Positions 1-7,319 of a stretch of 16,571 bases of DNA are shown here, piece after piece; position 1 is the stretch's first letter; every line of letters starts with the position of its first letter. Under the pieces are notes generated by a model, which searched no databases, had not been told where the DNA came from, and saw nothing but the letters and a program-made list of their open reading frames with translations. A program made the translations under genes and the position numbers. Origin of the DNA: Candidatus Bathyarchaeota archaeon (GTDB lineage: Archaea > Thermoproteota > Bathyarchaeia > Bathyarchaeales > Bathycorpusculaceae); the NCBI GenBank assembly GCA_014859805.1, contig JACUTN010000010.1:1-16571 (forward strand). Direction: 5' to 3'.

Positions 1-327
1 ACAATAGTGCCTGCTGTTGAAAAACTGGGATTCGAGCTCACAGCATTAACCTTTCTGTCAACAAGCACAAGGCCAAAAGACGTGAAGGAAATGCAGAAAT
101 GGATTTCTGAAAGCCAGAAAATAATTTTCTCAAGCTTGGGTGAAGGTCTTAATGGAAAAACGCTTTTACTGGTTTCAGTTCACAGAGATTTCACTGATTT
201 TTCAGAGTTTACTCGTGAAGTCAGAGGTATTCTTGGCTTAAAGGGTGCTTCAATGGAGAGCTTTCTGGTTTCACTAAAAACAGATATAATCAAACATTTC
301 TCGTTCAAGAATCTAGAAAGAATTTAG
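1..327 (+). CDS. Lrp/AsnC-like transcriptional regulator, C-terminal part (partial)
   Basis: The frame is open from the first base, so this is the 3' end of a gene that begins outside the window; the GTG at 7 is only an internal codon. About 108 residues are visible. They resemble the ligand-binding half of archaeal Lrp/AsnC-type regulators: a strand around EKLGFELTALTF, a central helix, a strand-rich GKTLLLVSVH segment, then a helix and an ending like IIKHFSFKNL. The DNA-binding winged helix would lie upstream. Regulators of this family sense amino acids or other small molecules, but no ligand can be inferred. The last 15 bases overlap the 3' end of the convergent TauE/SafE gene. The family call rests on pattern recognition, not on a search. 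Confidence 0.55.
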   Translation, partial: TIVPAVEKLGFELTALTFLSTSTRPKDVKEMQKWISESQKIIFSSLGEGLNGKTLLLVSVHRDFTDFSEFTREVRGILGLKGASMESFLVSLKTDIIKHFSFKNLERI

Positions 328-1116
328 TCCATATTTTAGAATCATTCGTATGCTGACGATAATCAGCACTGAGCCGAAGATTTTGCGAAGGTTTCTGCCA
401 GAAATTTTTTTAGATGCGTAAGCGCCTAGTTGCGCGCCGAAAATTGTTCCTAAAACCAGTAGAAGTGCGTATTCAATGTTTATGTGATTTAGTCTGAAAT
501 GTTCTATGACACCGGATGTTGAGGTGAAAATCATTGTGAACATGGAAGTCGCTACCGTAATGTGCATCGGCATGCCCATAGCCAACACCATTATCGGCAC
601 CATGAGTGAACCTCCCCCAATGCCTAACAAACCAGATGAGAGCCCTGCAAAAAAACCTAACACTACACCTGATAAAACTCTTTTTTTAGAGTTGAACAAT
701 GAACTCTCAGAATCTACGGGGTTGCTTTTTTCTGTATCTGATTGTTTGTTTTTGGAAAAATTTAGTTTGAGGATCATGCGCAAAGCAACGAAAAACAGGA
801 AACACCCGAAAATTAGGCCCAATAGCTGTTCATTTATGATTGAGGTTATGTGTGCACCTAGAACAGCTCCTGGAACGGTTGTTACTGCTAGGATTATGCC
901 GGTCTTGTAGTATATTCGCTTTTGCCTTGAATAATTCGCAGTTGACGCTAACGAAGTAAAAATGATTGTCGTTAGACTTGTTCCAGCGGCATGAGAGGGA
1001 GAAAACCCATATACTAAAGCCAATAGAGGTACTATGAAGACGCCGCCTCCGACGCCAACCATAGAAGCAACCATCCCAATAAGAAACCCAAAAATAGGTA
1101 GCAAAATTTCCATCAT
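313..1116 (-). CDS. TauE/SafE-family membrane transporter (sulfite/organosulfonate exporter-like)
   Basis: This is a 267-residue integral membrane protein with about eight hydrophobic segments in two halves. Each half opens with the glycine-rich signature of the TauE/SafE (DUF81) family: VGVGGGVFIVPLL near residue 20 and LLGIGGGSLMVPIMV near residue 165. The halves are joined by a polar, charged loop around residues 120-145 (KNKQSDTEKSNP). Family members move anions such as sulfite, sulfoacetate or other organic anions across the cytoplasmic membrane, and the substrate here cannot be told. The ATG at 1116 is preceded by GGGGTGAT about 6 bases upstream, which supports this start. The stop overlaps the end of the convergent regulator by 15 bases. 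Length is normal for the family. Confidence 0.85.
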   Translation of the reverse strand: MMEILLPIFGFLIGMVASMVGVGGGVFIVPLLALVYGFSPSHAAGTSLTTIIFTSLASTANYSRQKRIYYKTGIILAVTTVPGAVLGAHITSIINEQLLGLIFGCFLFFVALRMILKLNFSKNKQSDTEKSNPVDSESSLFNSKKRVLSGVVLGFFAGLSSGLLGIGGGSLMVPIMVLAMGMPMHITVATSMFTMIFTSTSGVIEHFRLNHINIEYALLLVLGTIFGAQLGAYASKKISGRNLRKIFGSVLIIVSIRMILKYGLNSF

Positions 1117-1225
1117 ATTTACATCACCCCAAAGCCGTATCTTTTGGAAAGCTCTTTCAATCCCTGTTTAGCAGTCAGAGAATCCTTTCTAAAACACTCA
1201 AGTATTAAAGCGTTAACATATCTAA

Positions 1226-4105
1226 CTACTTAAACGAGAAACGGTCTTCCTTGTTTTCCCAGTATCCTCTTGTTCGTAGGTATTGGATTTTCGCTTTTAA
1301 AAGGTCCATGTAAAATTCATCTTCCTTCTGATGCATTTTCCCTAGAAGTCTAAACGCAGTTTCCGGACCCACACCTCTAACTTCTAAAGCAATAACAGCT
1401 TTTCTACCATAACTCAATATCAAGTCAGCAGTATGCCTTGCATAGGTTAAATCCTTAAGCTCTTCCTCTGTCAATTCCTTCTTTTCCAGTCTTCTCTCCA
1501 AAATCTGCCGTAAATTTTCTGCACCTTGGTTAAAACGAACCAGTGCCAGAAGCTTTGCTCCACATTTTTCGCAGGTTGGATATTCTGGCAAGTTCCGGAT
1601 TTTCTTTTCCGCGATCCATTTGCCACATGAAAGACACAGTAGCATTACCTTTCTAGCTTCTATTGCCCTCTTCATCCTATCGATATTGCTTAATAGAACG
1701 CGTTCAGGAGCCATCAATTCTGAAACATCGGAGTATTTAGCCAGTATGTGGTATGCTAAGGGCGTGGGCTTTTCCAAACGATATAAGGTGCTAACCTTGG
1801 TTCTACCCTTTTTGACGTCCCCCATGATTTCTTTAACCTTTTGAATGTCTACTTTTTCAAGCATTGCCTCCCGCAAGGTCTCATCAAAAATCGGTGTTTT
1901 CTTGAATTGGTCTGACAGCTGTCTCAATCTTTCGGGATTTAGGATAGTCTTTCCACGAGGCAATGCCCCGAATCTCTCAGCCACAAACTTCATCTTGTAG
2001 GCAAAAGGAAATCTAGCTTCTAGATAATCATTAAAAGATTTTTCTACATCTCCAACAGATAAATTGAAAAGGGTTGCAGAAAGTTTTTGCATTTCTTTTG
2101 CTTTTAATTTTCGCGGTGTTTCAATTAAGATTCTGTAGCCATCGTTCCACCATCCCGTTATGAGTTCGCGGTCTGAAAGTACAGAGTCAAAAATGCAGCC
2201 TAAAGTGCGATTTACGATCTCGCCGAAGCAAGCGTGAATTATGACGTATTTGTCAAACACTTCAAGAAGAATGTGATTATGAGTTGGCAGTGGAGCGCCC
2301 TGTTTCAGATGTTCCAGAACTTCCTCAACAGCCTTAACCAGAGCCGACGTGTCTATCGCAAGTTCTTCTGCAAGCTTTTCTGTTGCAACTTCGGCTTTTC
2401 CATTTCTCCTCAACTCCTCAGCAATTTTTTCTCGAATTCTCCCTGTTTCTTGAGCTAGGTTGTAGGGCACGGGAAGCATCTCCCCGTCCCATCCAGGAAT
2501 CGCCGCCAATGGATCTTCTGAGGGAACTACGTAAACTGTACCTGTTTCATCCTCTATTTGCACTATACGCCACACTTTTCCTCTGCAAATAAAATTCAAT
2601 CCTACGCGAACTCTTAAAGCCATGAACTCGTCGCCTAGAGTGCCTATTTTTCGGTCTGAGATAATGTTCACAATTGGGTAGCGTTTCTCATCTGGAATCA
2701 TGGATAAGTTTTCGTAGTAGTAACGCCTAGTCTTCTGAGTTCTTCTCAAAGCCCTTCCTTCTTCTTCAAGTCTCAACTCGTTCAACCAATCTAGATAATC
2801 AACGACATCTAAAAGTTTCTCTTCTGAAAGCTTCCTATAGGGGTATGCCCTTCGCAACATAGCCAGAAGCGTTTTCAACTCTATTTTTCCCTCATCCATG
2901 AGGATTCCGGCAACTTGGTGAGCCAAAACATCCAGAGCGTTTTCATGGATTAAAACTGGCTCCAGCTCTCCTTTGCTTGCGCTTTTCACAGCTGCCATTG
3001 ACTCTAAAGTATCATCTGGAAAAGCTGTGACAATCACGCCTTCGGATAGTCTATCTAAACGGTGACCGCTTCTCCCAACCCTCTGGATTAGACTGCTAAC
3101 CTGCCTCGGTGAAAGATATTGAATAACAAGGTCTATGTTGCCTATGTCTATCCCAAGTTCCAACGTGCTCGTACAGATTATCGCCTTCAAGACTCCCGAT
3201 TTAAACTCATCCTCAACTCTTGCCCGCTCTTCCTTTGACAAAGAACCATGATGAACCGCTATGTCGAATCGCTTAAGCTGGTCAAATTTGCGCCCCAACA
3301 TCTCCGCGTTCTGTCTGCTGTTTACAAAGATTAGAGTTGACCTATGGCTATCCACAAGCTCTGCTATCCGCCTTATCCTCGCCGCTGCCTCTGGCGAAGT
3401 CCTAAGTTCTCCAGCCAAATCATAATCAGTCTCTTCTGGACTTGGAGTTTCTACCAAGTATTTGTAGCCCTTTGGCAAAACTGCATCAACAACTTTGATA
3501 TTTCTGTGTGTCCCGGCGATGAATTTTGAAACTTTTTCTGGGTTTGCCACAGTTGCTGACAAGCCGATTCTTTGAAATTCCCTTCCCGCAATCTCGTATA
3601 AGCGTTCTAAGGCTATTGTTAGCTGGACCCCACGCTTGCTTGATGCCAGTTCGTGTACCTCATCCACGATAATGTATTCAACGTGACTTAGGTGCTGCTT
3701 CATGCGGGAGCCAGGGAGGATGGCTTGAAGGGTTTCAGGCGTCGTAACCAGCATGTTAGGCGGGAAAAGCGCTTGTTTTCTGCGAAATTTTATCTCGGTG
3801 TCACCATGTCTAACTTCAATTGAAACGCCAAGCTTGGAAGCCCAGAACGACAAGCGCCTTAGCATATCGCGGTTTAAGGCTCTTAAGGGAGTGATGTAAA
3901 CTATTGATATGCCTTTCTTGGCATTTTGTTGAATGAAATCAGAGAATATTGGTAGAAGAACAGCCTCTGTTTTCCCGCTTCCGGTGGGCGCAATCAAAAG
4001 CACATTTTCTCCAGCCAAGATCGGCGGAATAGCCATAACCTGAGGCAGAGTAGGCTGAGAAAACCCCAACTCAGCCAACGCGTCAAAGACTGGTTTAGCA
4101 AGCAA
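1226..4105 (-). CDS. Lhr-family superfamily 2 ATP-dependent helicase
   Basis: This 959-residue protein is a large archaeal Lhr-type helicase, expected to act on DNA or RNA:DNA hybrids in repair or restart. Visible parts in order: motif I APTGSGKT (39-46), motif Ia TPLRALN (near 72-78), motif II DEVH (148-151), motif III SAT (183-185), RecA2 with FVNSRQNAE (259-267) and motif VI QRVGRSGHR (340-348), then the winged-helix and beta-rich Lhr core. Near the C-terminus is a four-cysteine zinc ribbon (C824, C827, C845, C848), followed by a helix-hairpin-helix-like VRGVGPETAFRLL near 908-920. The only usable in-frame start is TTG at 4105, with no convincing ribosome-binding site. In-frame codons just upstream read VFQLL, which resembles the usual Lhr N-terminus, so the start may be damaged or misread (see findings). 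The gene stands alone on the minus strand. Confidence 0.92.
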   Translation of the reverse strand: MLAKPVFDALAELGFSQPTLPQVMAIPPILAGENVLLIAPTGSGKTEAVLLPIFSDFIQQNAKKGISIVYITPLRALNRDMLRRLSFWASKLGVSIEVRHGDTEIKFRRKQALFPPNMLVTTPETLQAILPGSRMKQHLSHVEYIIVDEVHELASSKRGVQLTIALERLYEIAGREFQRIGLSATVANPEKVSKFIAGTHRNIKVVDAVLPKGYKYLVETPSPEETDYDLAGELRTSPEAAARIRRIAELVDSHRSTLIFVNSRQNAEMLGRKFDQLKRFDIAVHHGSLSKEERARVEDEFKSGVLKAIICTSTLELGIDIGNIDLVIQYLSPRQVSSLIQRVGRSGHRLDRLSEGVIVTAFPDDTLESMAAVKSASKGELEPVLIHENALDVLAHQVAGILMDEGKIELKTLLAMLRRAYPYRKLSEEKLLDVVDYLDWLNELRLEEEGRALRRTQKTRRYYYENLSMIPDEKRYPIVNIISDRKIGTLGDEFMALRVRVGLNFICRGKVWRIVQIEDETGTVYVVPSEDPLAAIPGWDGEMLPVPYNLAQETGRIREKIAEELRRNGKAEVATEKLAEELAIDTSALVKAVEEVLEHLKQGAPLPTHNHILLEVFDKYVIIHACFGEIVNRTLGCIFDSVLSDRELITGWWNDGYRILIETPRKLKAKEMQKLSATLFNLSVGDVEKSFNDYLEARFPFAYKMKFVAERFGALPRGKTILNPERLRQLSDQFKKTPIFDETLREAMLEKVDIQKVKEIMGDVKKGRTKVSTLYRLEKPTPLAYHILAKYSDVSELMAPERVLLSNIDRMKRAIEARKVMLLCLSCGKWIAEKKIRNLPEYPTCEKCGAKLLALVRFNQGAENLRQILERRLEKKELTEEELKDLTYARHTADLILSYGRKAVIALEVRGVGPETAFRLLGKMHQKEDEFYMDLLKAKIQYLRTRGYWENKEDRFSFK

Positions 4106-4197
4106 CTGAAAGACATTAGAACCTAAAGTTTTCCCACTCCTAACAGGACATTATCATAAACTATTATCTTGAAAGAACGTTTATTCTTTACTCAAAC

Positions 4198-4311
4198 CTA
4201 ACCTCTCTTAAGTTCCAACACTTTAACAGTCTGCCTTATGACAGATTTTTTACGCACCCAGTACATTGGAACCAAATAGCGGCGATACGTAAAAATACCT
4301 GCATTCTTCAC
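4198..4311 (-). CDS. Possible 37-residue basic small protein
   Basis: A GTG-initiated frame encodes 37 residues and ends in TAG. It is strongly basic (ten Lys/Arg, one Glu) and rich in aromatic residues, with stretches such as GIFTYRRYLVPMYWVRKK. The GTG overlaps the TGA of the preceding tiny frame as GTGA, the arrangement typical of translationally coupled genes. I recognise no family. It lies just upstream of lhr on the same strand. The composition looks protein-like and could suit nucleic-acid binding, but a chance frame in AT-rich DNA cannot be excluded. Confidence 0.25.
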   Translation of the reverse strand: MKNAGIFTYRRYLVPMYWVRKKSVIRQTVKVLELKRG

Positions 4312-4394
4312 TCTTCTTTTTTCTCCAAAACATAAGTAGTTCCGTCACGTCTTTTGCTTTTTGAGCGGTCACATAGTCGAGGTACAATGATCAA
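4308..4394 (-). CDS. Possible 28-residue small protein upstream of the basic small protein
   Basis: From TTG at 4394 the frame reads IIVPRLCDRSKSK, then RRDGTTYVLEKKEE, and stops with TGA that overlaps the next GTG. The charged, non-repetitive composition looks coding, but there is no clear ribosome-binding site and no family is recognised. The frame is open further upstream without a normal start codon, so it could be the remnant of a longer gene. Confidence is low. Confidence 0.14.
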   Translation of the reverse strand: MIIVPRLCDRSKSKRRDGTTYVLEKKEE

Positions 4395-4494
4395 GAATGG
4401 ATGACTGCTTTTTCTACCACTGTGTTCAAATGTTCCAAATGGTAGAGCTTTAACTAAGAATACGAAAATAAGAAGGATGTGAAAGGGAGATTTG

Positions 4495-4713
4495 TTATGG
4501 TTCTGATGGTCCTGTGATGTATGCCCAAACGCTTACTAAGACTAGTGTTAGACATGCTCCAGCGAATCCTGAAACCAGGAATCTTATTTGAATCAGTTCT
4601 GGTAATATTGTCACAATCCACGGAATCACATATTCTGCGCTCAGATCAGCTATGATTCCCGCCATGAATCCTAAGACCGCTACTAGCCCGAAAACCTTCA
4701 TTCTTTCACCCAT
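4495..4713 (-). CDS. Small two-helix membrane protein, unknown function
   Basis: From ATG at 4713 this is a 72-residue protein with two hydrophobic segments, roughly residues 5-22 (VFGLVAVLGFMAGIIADL) and 41-64 (LVSGFAGACLTLVLVSVWAY). A short segment with acidic residues lies between them, and the tail is TGPSEP. A GTG at 4722 is also in frame, but GGTGA sits about 6 bases before the ATG at 4713, so I prefer that start. An A-rich TATA-like CTAAAAAG lies about 40 bases upstream on the minus strand. The gene is divergent from the cdv cluster and shares its upstream region. No family is recognised; a function at the membrane is all the sequence supports. Confidence 0.6.
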   Translation of the reverse strand: MGERMKVFGLVAVLGFMAGIIADLSAEYVIPWIVTILPELIQIRFLVSGFAGACLTLVLVSVWAYITGPSEP

Positions 4714-4858
4714 TTTTTTCACCTTTGCTTACATTAGGATTCTAAGCCCCTTTTTAGTCTAACTTACACGTTTTTGTCTATTACAGTGAAAGCAGCAAGC
4801 AGTTCTTTTCATTGTAAAATTAAAGCTCAAAACGGTTTTTAGAAGCGTGTATAGCTCT

Positions 4859-4870
4859 ACGTATATACGT
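4859..4870 (+). promoter_or_regulatory. Palindromic TATA-like element upstream of the cdv cluster
   Basis: ACGTATATACGT is a perfect 12-base palindrome with a TATA-like core at 4861-4868. A start of transcription about 25 bases downstream would fall near 4890, leaving a leader of about 50 bases before the first cdv gene. The symmetry could make it both a TATA box and a dimer-binding operator. This is seen in the sequence; promoter function is inferred. Confidence 0.4.
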
Positions 4871-4927
4871 GAATGTCTTCAGCATATTAACAATGTATAA
4901 GATTTGTATAAGCGTAGTCTTCTGTTC

Positions 4928-4933
4928 GGAGGT
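4928..4933 (+). promoter_or_regulatory. Ribosome-binding site deciding a TTG start
   Basis: GGAGGT lies 7 bases before TTG at 4941. It fixes the start of the first ESCRT-III gene at 4941 and rules out the GTG at 4869, whose extra 24 residues are hydrophobic and unlike the family. Confidence 0.85.
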
Positions 4934-4940
4934 ATTAAAC

Positions 4941-5603
4941 TTGTCAGAAAAATTCAATAAAAGGTGGGAAGATAGGCGCAATGACCAACCCCTAACAAAC
5001 CGCATTAAAGGGGCAGTGAGGCCGCCAGGTCCATTAAAGCCAAGACTTAACATGGCAGTTAGACGCTTAGACTTGCAAATACAAAAGCTAGATCAAGCGG
5101 GTGAAAGGTTCAGCAAAAGAGACCAATCGATATTCGCAAGAATCGTAGATGCTTACACAAAGCATGACATGGCACGGGCAAACGTTTTCGCTAGTGAATT
5201 AGCTGAAATTAGAAAAATGGAAAAAATGATTATGCATGCAAGACTCGCCCTCGAACAAATTGGGTTAAGATTGCGAACAGTATCAGAGCTTGGAGATGTG
5301 GTTTCAACACTAGGCCCGGCAGTAAGTGTTTTAAGTGCAGTTAAAACTGGAATGGCAAACATGTTCCCAGAAGCGGAAAGGGAATTGGGACAGATAGGCG
5401 ATATACTCAGCGGAATAATAATGGAAGCTGGACAAAACACAGGGTTCTCGATGAACTTTGAAACCAGTAATGAAGACGCCCAGAAAATTCTCACAGAAGC
5501 CGCAACCGTTGCAGAACAGAAAATCAAAGAGAAATTCCCAGAATTGCCAGCGGGAATCCCTTCCATACCCTTAGGAGAAAAATCCCCTACTGAAACGTCC
5601 TAA
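4941..5603 (+). CDS. ESCRT-III (Snf7/CdvB-family) protein without winged helix
   Basis: This 220-residue ESCRT-III homologue should polymerise on membranes in cell division or another membrane-scission process. It begins with SEKFNKRWED, a start typical of archaeal CdvB proteins. A basic linker and VRPPGPLKPRL (26-36) follow, then the long helical hairpin of the ESCRT-III core from about residue 36 to 160 (VRRLDLQIQKLDQ, then ANVFASELAEIRKMEK). Near the end, FPELPAGIPSIPL (199-211) resembles the proline-rich MIM2 motif bound by the MIT domain of CdvC. It lacks the C-terminal winged helix of true CdvB, so it is more like the accessory CdvB1/B2 paralogues of Sulfolobus. It leads the cdv cluster, 26 bases before cdvA. 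A GTG at 4869 is in frame but disfavoured. Confidence 0.88.
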   Translation: MSEKFNKRWEDRRNDQPLTNRIKGAVRPPGPLKPRLNMAVRRLDLQIQKLDQAGERFSKRDQSIFARIVDAYTKHDMARANVFASELAEIRKMEKMIMHARLALEQIGLRLRTVSELGDVVSTLGPAVSVLSAVKTGMANMFPEAERELGQIGDILSGIIMEAGQNTGFSMNFETSNEDAQKILTEAATVAEQKIKEKFPELPAGIPSIPLGEKSPTETS

Positions 5604-5629
5604 ACTCAAACACATAGGAGACAACTATT

Positions 5630-6394
5630 ATGACACAAAATTCCAATCTTTTTATCTCAATCGGCAAACAAATAAAAGATGAATACGGACGCACAATCGG
5701 CAAAGCCACATCTTTCGCTGTAAATCCAAACGGCAGAATTAACTCAATCTACATTGAACAGGGAAACGGCAAAATCGTAAAATGTCCTGCAGAAAACCTG
5801 AAAGTCGAAGATTCGGAGATTATTCTTCTATCCAGAGTAAAAATGGAAGCTACAACCCTTTCCGATCAAATTCCATTAATATGGCGGAAAGACCAGGCTC
5901 TAAACGAGCTTCTCGAGAAAAAGAAAATTTCACCTGAAGTACATGAAGATTTGCACAAAAGTTTCGAAGGAGTCCTAAACCAACTTAAAAGCGAAGCTAA
6001 AACCCTAATGGAAAACGTCGATAAGGAAACTGCTAGGTGTACTAAAGAAATTAAGGAATTAAACTATGCCTTAGTTAATCTTGAAATTGAGCATGAAATA
6101 GGAGAAATTGATGAGCAGTCTTATCAGACATCTTTCGCAACGATACAAGAATGTATAAAAAAGACTAACACGGAGAAAAGCGAACTAGAAGCGATGAAGA
6201 GTAAGCTTTCAAACATCCTTCTAGGAGAAACACCACCACTGATAGAACAAGAAACTAGGGAAGAACCTACTGAAGAGTCAAAAGCTCAAGAGCAAGCGCA
6301 AACGGATGCCCTGACTTCCTCGACTCCGTCATCGAATCTTCCAGAGCCACCTGTAGTAGTTTACGTGAAAGAAGTCGGCGAGTCCAGCGCTTAG
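5630..6394 (+). CDS. cdvA: CdvA-like cell division protein (PRC-barrel plus coiled coil)
   Basis: This 254-residue protein has the domain order of CdvA. A PRC-barrel beta domain spans about residues 6-71 (IGKQIKDEYGRTIGKATSF). A long charged coiled coil follows at about 85-198, then an acidic, Glu/Gln-rich linker (200-236), and a C-terminal segment PEPPVVVYVKEVG (238-250). In crenarchaeal CdvA a short C-terminal peptide of this kind (E3B) adds as a beta strand to the broken winged helix of CdvB; the hydrophobic VVVYV run here fits that role by inference. CdvA binds membrane at mid-cell and recruits ESCRT-III. The ATG is preceded by AGGAG at 5616-5620. It sits between the two ESCRT-III genes, which supports the call. 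Confidence 0.85.
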   Translation: MTQNSNLFISIGKQIKDEYGRTIGKATSFAVNPNGRINSIYIEQGNGKIVKCPAENLKVEDSEIILLSRVKMEATTLSDQIPLIWRKDQALNELLEKKKISPEVHEDLHKSFEGVLNQLKSEAKTLMENVDKETARCTKEIKELNYALVNLEIEHEIGEIDEQSYQTSFATIQECIKKTNTEKSELEAMKSKLSNILLGETPPLIEQETREEPTEESKAQEQAQTDALTSSTPSSNLPEPPVVVYVKEVGESSA

Positions 6395-6411
6395 GCTGAA
6401 GCGTAACGGGC

Positions 6412-6416
6412 GGAGG
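6412..6416 (+). promoter_or_regulatory. Ribosome-binding site upstream of cdvB with no normal start codon in range
   Basis: GGAGG is placed 8 bases before an ATC codon at 6425, in the cdvB frame. No ATG, GTG or TTG lies within normal spacing in any frame; the first GTG is at 6467, about 50 bases away. The site therefore marks the likely translation start but not a standard start codon. Confidence 0.55.
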
Positions 6417-6466
6417 GAGCTGGCATCAGAAAACTTTTCCAAAAGAACCCTCCACTACTACGAGAA

Positions 6467-7312
6467 GTGATTGGTAAGTCAATGCGTAAACTGAAGATTG
6501 AACAACATAGGATCGAACAAGTCTCTTTCAGGTTGAAGAAAAGAGACAACATCTTATTTCAAACGTGCGTCCATGCCTTAAAAAAGCAGAACAAAGGTAG
6601 GGCTACCATATTAGCGAACGAGATTGCAGAAATCAAGAAGCTGACAAAGTTTCTCTATCATGTGGAACTAGCAATCGAACGGGTAATTCTCAGACTTGAA
6701 ACAATAAGTGAACTCAGCGACATAATTATCGACTTGAAACCAGCATTAAGAATGCTTCAAAACGTTTCAAAAGAGCTTTTCGAAGTCCTACCAGATGTCT
6801 CATCAGAACTGAGCAGAGTTAACGACATAATAAGCGAAACCCTTTACTCAACAAGAATAACAACAGATGAGTCATTAATCCCAGTAAACAGGACTACGCC
6901 AGGCGGAGAGGAAATACTAAAAGAGGTCTCAAGCTTCGTAGAACAAAGAGTAGCTGAAAAGCTTCCTGAACCGCCCTCTGCTCTAGAAACCCCTGTGGAA
7001 ACTCCTGTTAGGCAAATGGTTGCATTGGCGGCAACATGCTCACAAACAATCGGTCAAGAAACTGTTGAAACAGAAGCTGTATCTTCCCAAAATCTCTTTT
7101 CTTTCAAGAAGGCGGAAGTTCAAGAGATTTCGTTAAAAGTTGAAAAGCCCTCACTGCAGAATGTTCTCTTCGAGTATATTAAGAAAAGTAAGGGAGAAAT
7201 TGATTTGACGCAGTGTTCCGTTGAATTGAATGCGTCATGTGAAGAGATTGAGAAGGCTCTTCAGGGCTTGGGAGCTGAGGGTAAGATAATAGTCGAGACC
7301 AAAGCTAGGTGA
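6467..7312 (+). CDS. cdvB: CdvB, ESCRT-III protein with C-terminal winged helix
   Basis: From GTG at 6467 this is 281 residues; the true N-terminus is probably at 6425 (ATC), giving 295. The ESCRT-III helical core aligns well with the first paralogue: ANEIAEIKKLTKFLYHVELA against ASELAEIRKMEKMIMHARLA. Next come a proline-rich MIM2-like LPEPPSALETPVETP (166-180) for CdvC binding, a variable linker, and a C-terminal winged-helix module (about 227-281, EIDLTQCSVELNASCEEIEKA) of the kind that binds the CdvA tail. This makes it the CdvA partner in the cluster. In-frame codons upstream of 6467 encode KNPPLLREV, matching RPPGPLKPRL of the paralogue, so the conserved N-terminus extends past the first normal start codon. 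It ends in TGA 7 bases before cdvC. Confidence 0.88.
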   Translation: MIGKSMRKLKIEQHRIEQVSFRLKKRDNILFQTCVHALKKQNKGRATILANEIAEIKKLTKFLYHVELAIERVILRLETISELSDIIIDLKPALRMLQNVSKELFEVLPDVSSELSRVNDIISETLYSTRITTDESLIPVNRTTPGGEEILKEVSSFVEQRVAEKLPEPPSALETPVETPVRQMVALAATCSQTIGQETVETEAVSSQNLFSFKKAEVQEISLKVEKPSLQNVLFEYIKKSKGEIDLTQCSVELNASCEEIEKALQGLGAEGKIIVETKAR

Positions 7313-7319
7313 AAAGTTT

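Larger units (their letters stand above)
4106..4494. other. Intergenic gap between lhr and the small membrane protein gene
   Basis: No gene of normal size fits in these 389 bases. The stretch holds two tiny overlapping minus-strand reading frames, listed separately. It also holds a short inverted repeat, AAAGAA at 4172-4177 and TTCTTT at 4184-4189, in AT-rich sequence upstream of lhr; this could be a promoter-proximal operator or a weak terminator. In the frame of the upstream tiny ORF the minus strand stays open back into the membrane protein gene, but without ATG, GTG or TTG, so I do not extend it. No tRNA, rRNA or repeat array was seen. Confidence 0.5.

Noticed and set aside
506..910. 134-residue plus-strand frame opposite the TauE/SafE gene
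   Set aside because: Antisense to a clear membrane transporter gene; its Pro/Lys-rich translation has no recognisable pattern.
1117..1231. Minus-strand open frame between lhr and the TauE/SafE gene, reading RYVNALILECFRKDS and ending at about 1121
   Set aside because: It looks protein-like but has no ATG, GTG or TTG in frame after the preceding stop, and no ribosome-binding site. It overlaps the ribosome-binding region of the transporter gene.
4172..4189. Inverted repeat AAAGAA...TTCTTT upstream of lhr as a terminator or operator
   Set aside because: Six-base arms of A and T are expected by chance in this AT-rich gap, and there is no T run after them; noted only inside the gap description.
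4869..4940. Upstream GTG start for the first ESCRT-III gene, adding 24 residues
   Set aside because: The extra residues are hydrophobic and unlike the family, while GGAGGT stands 7 bases before TTG 4941, from which the protein starts with a typical CdvB N-terminus.
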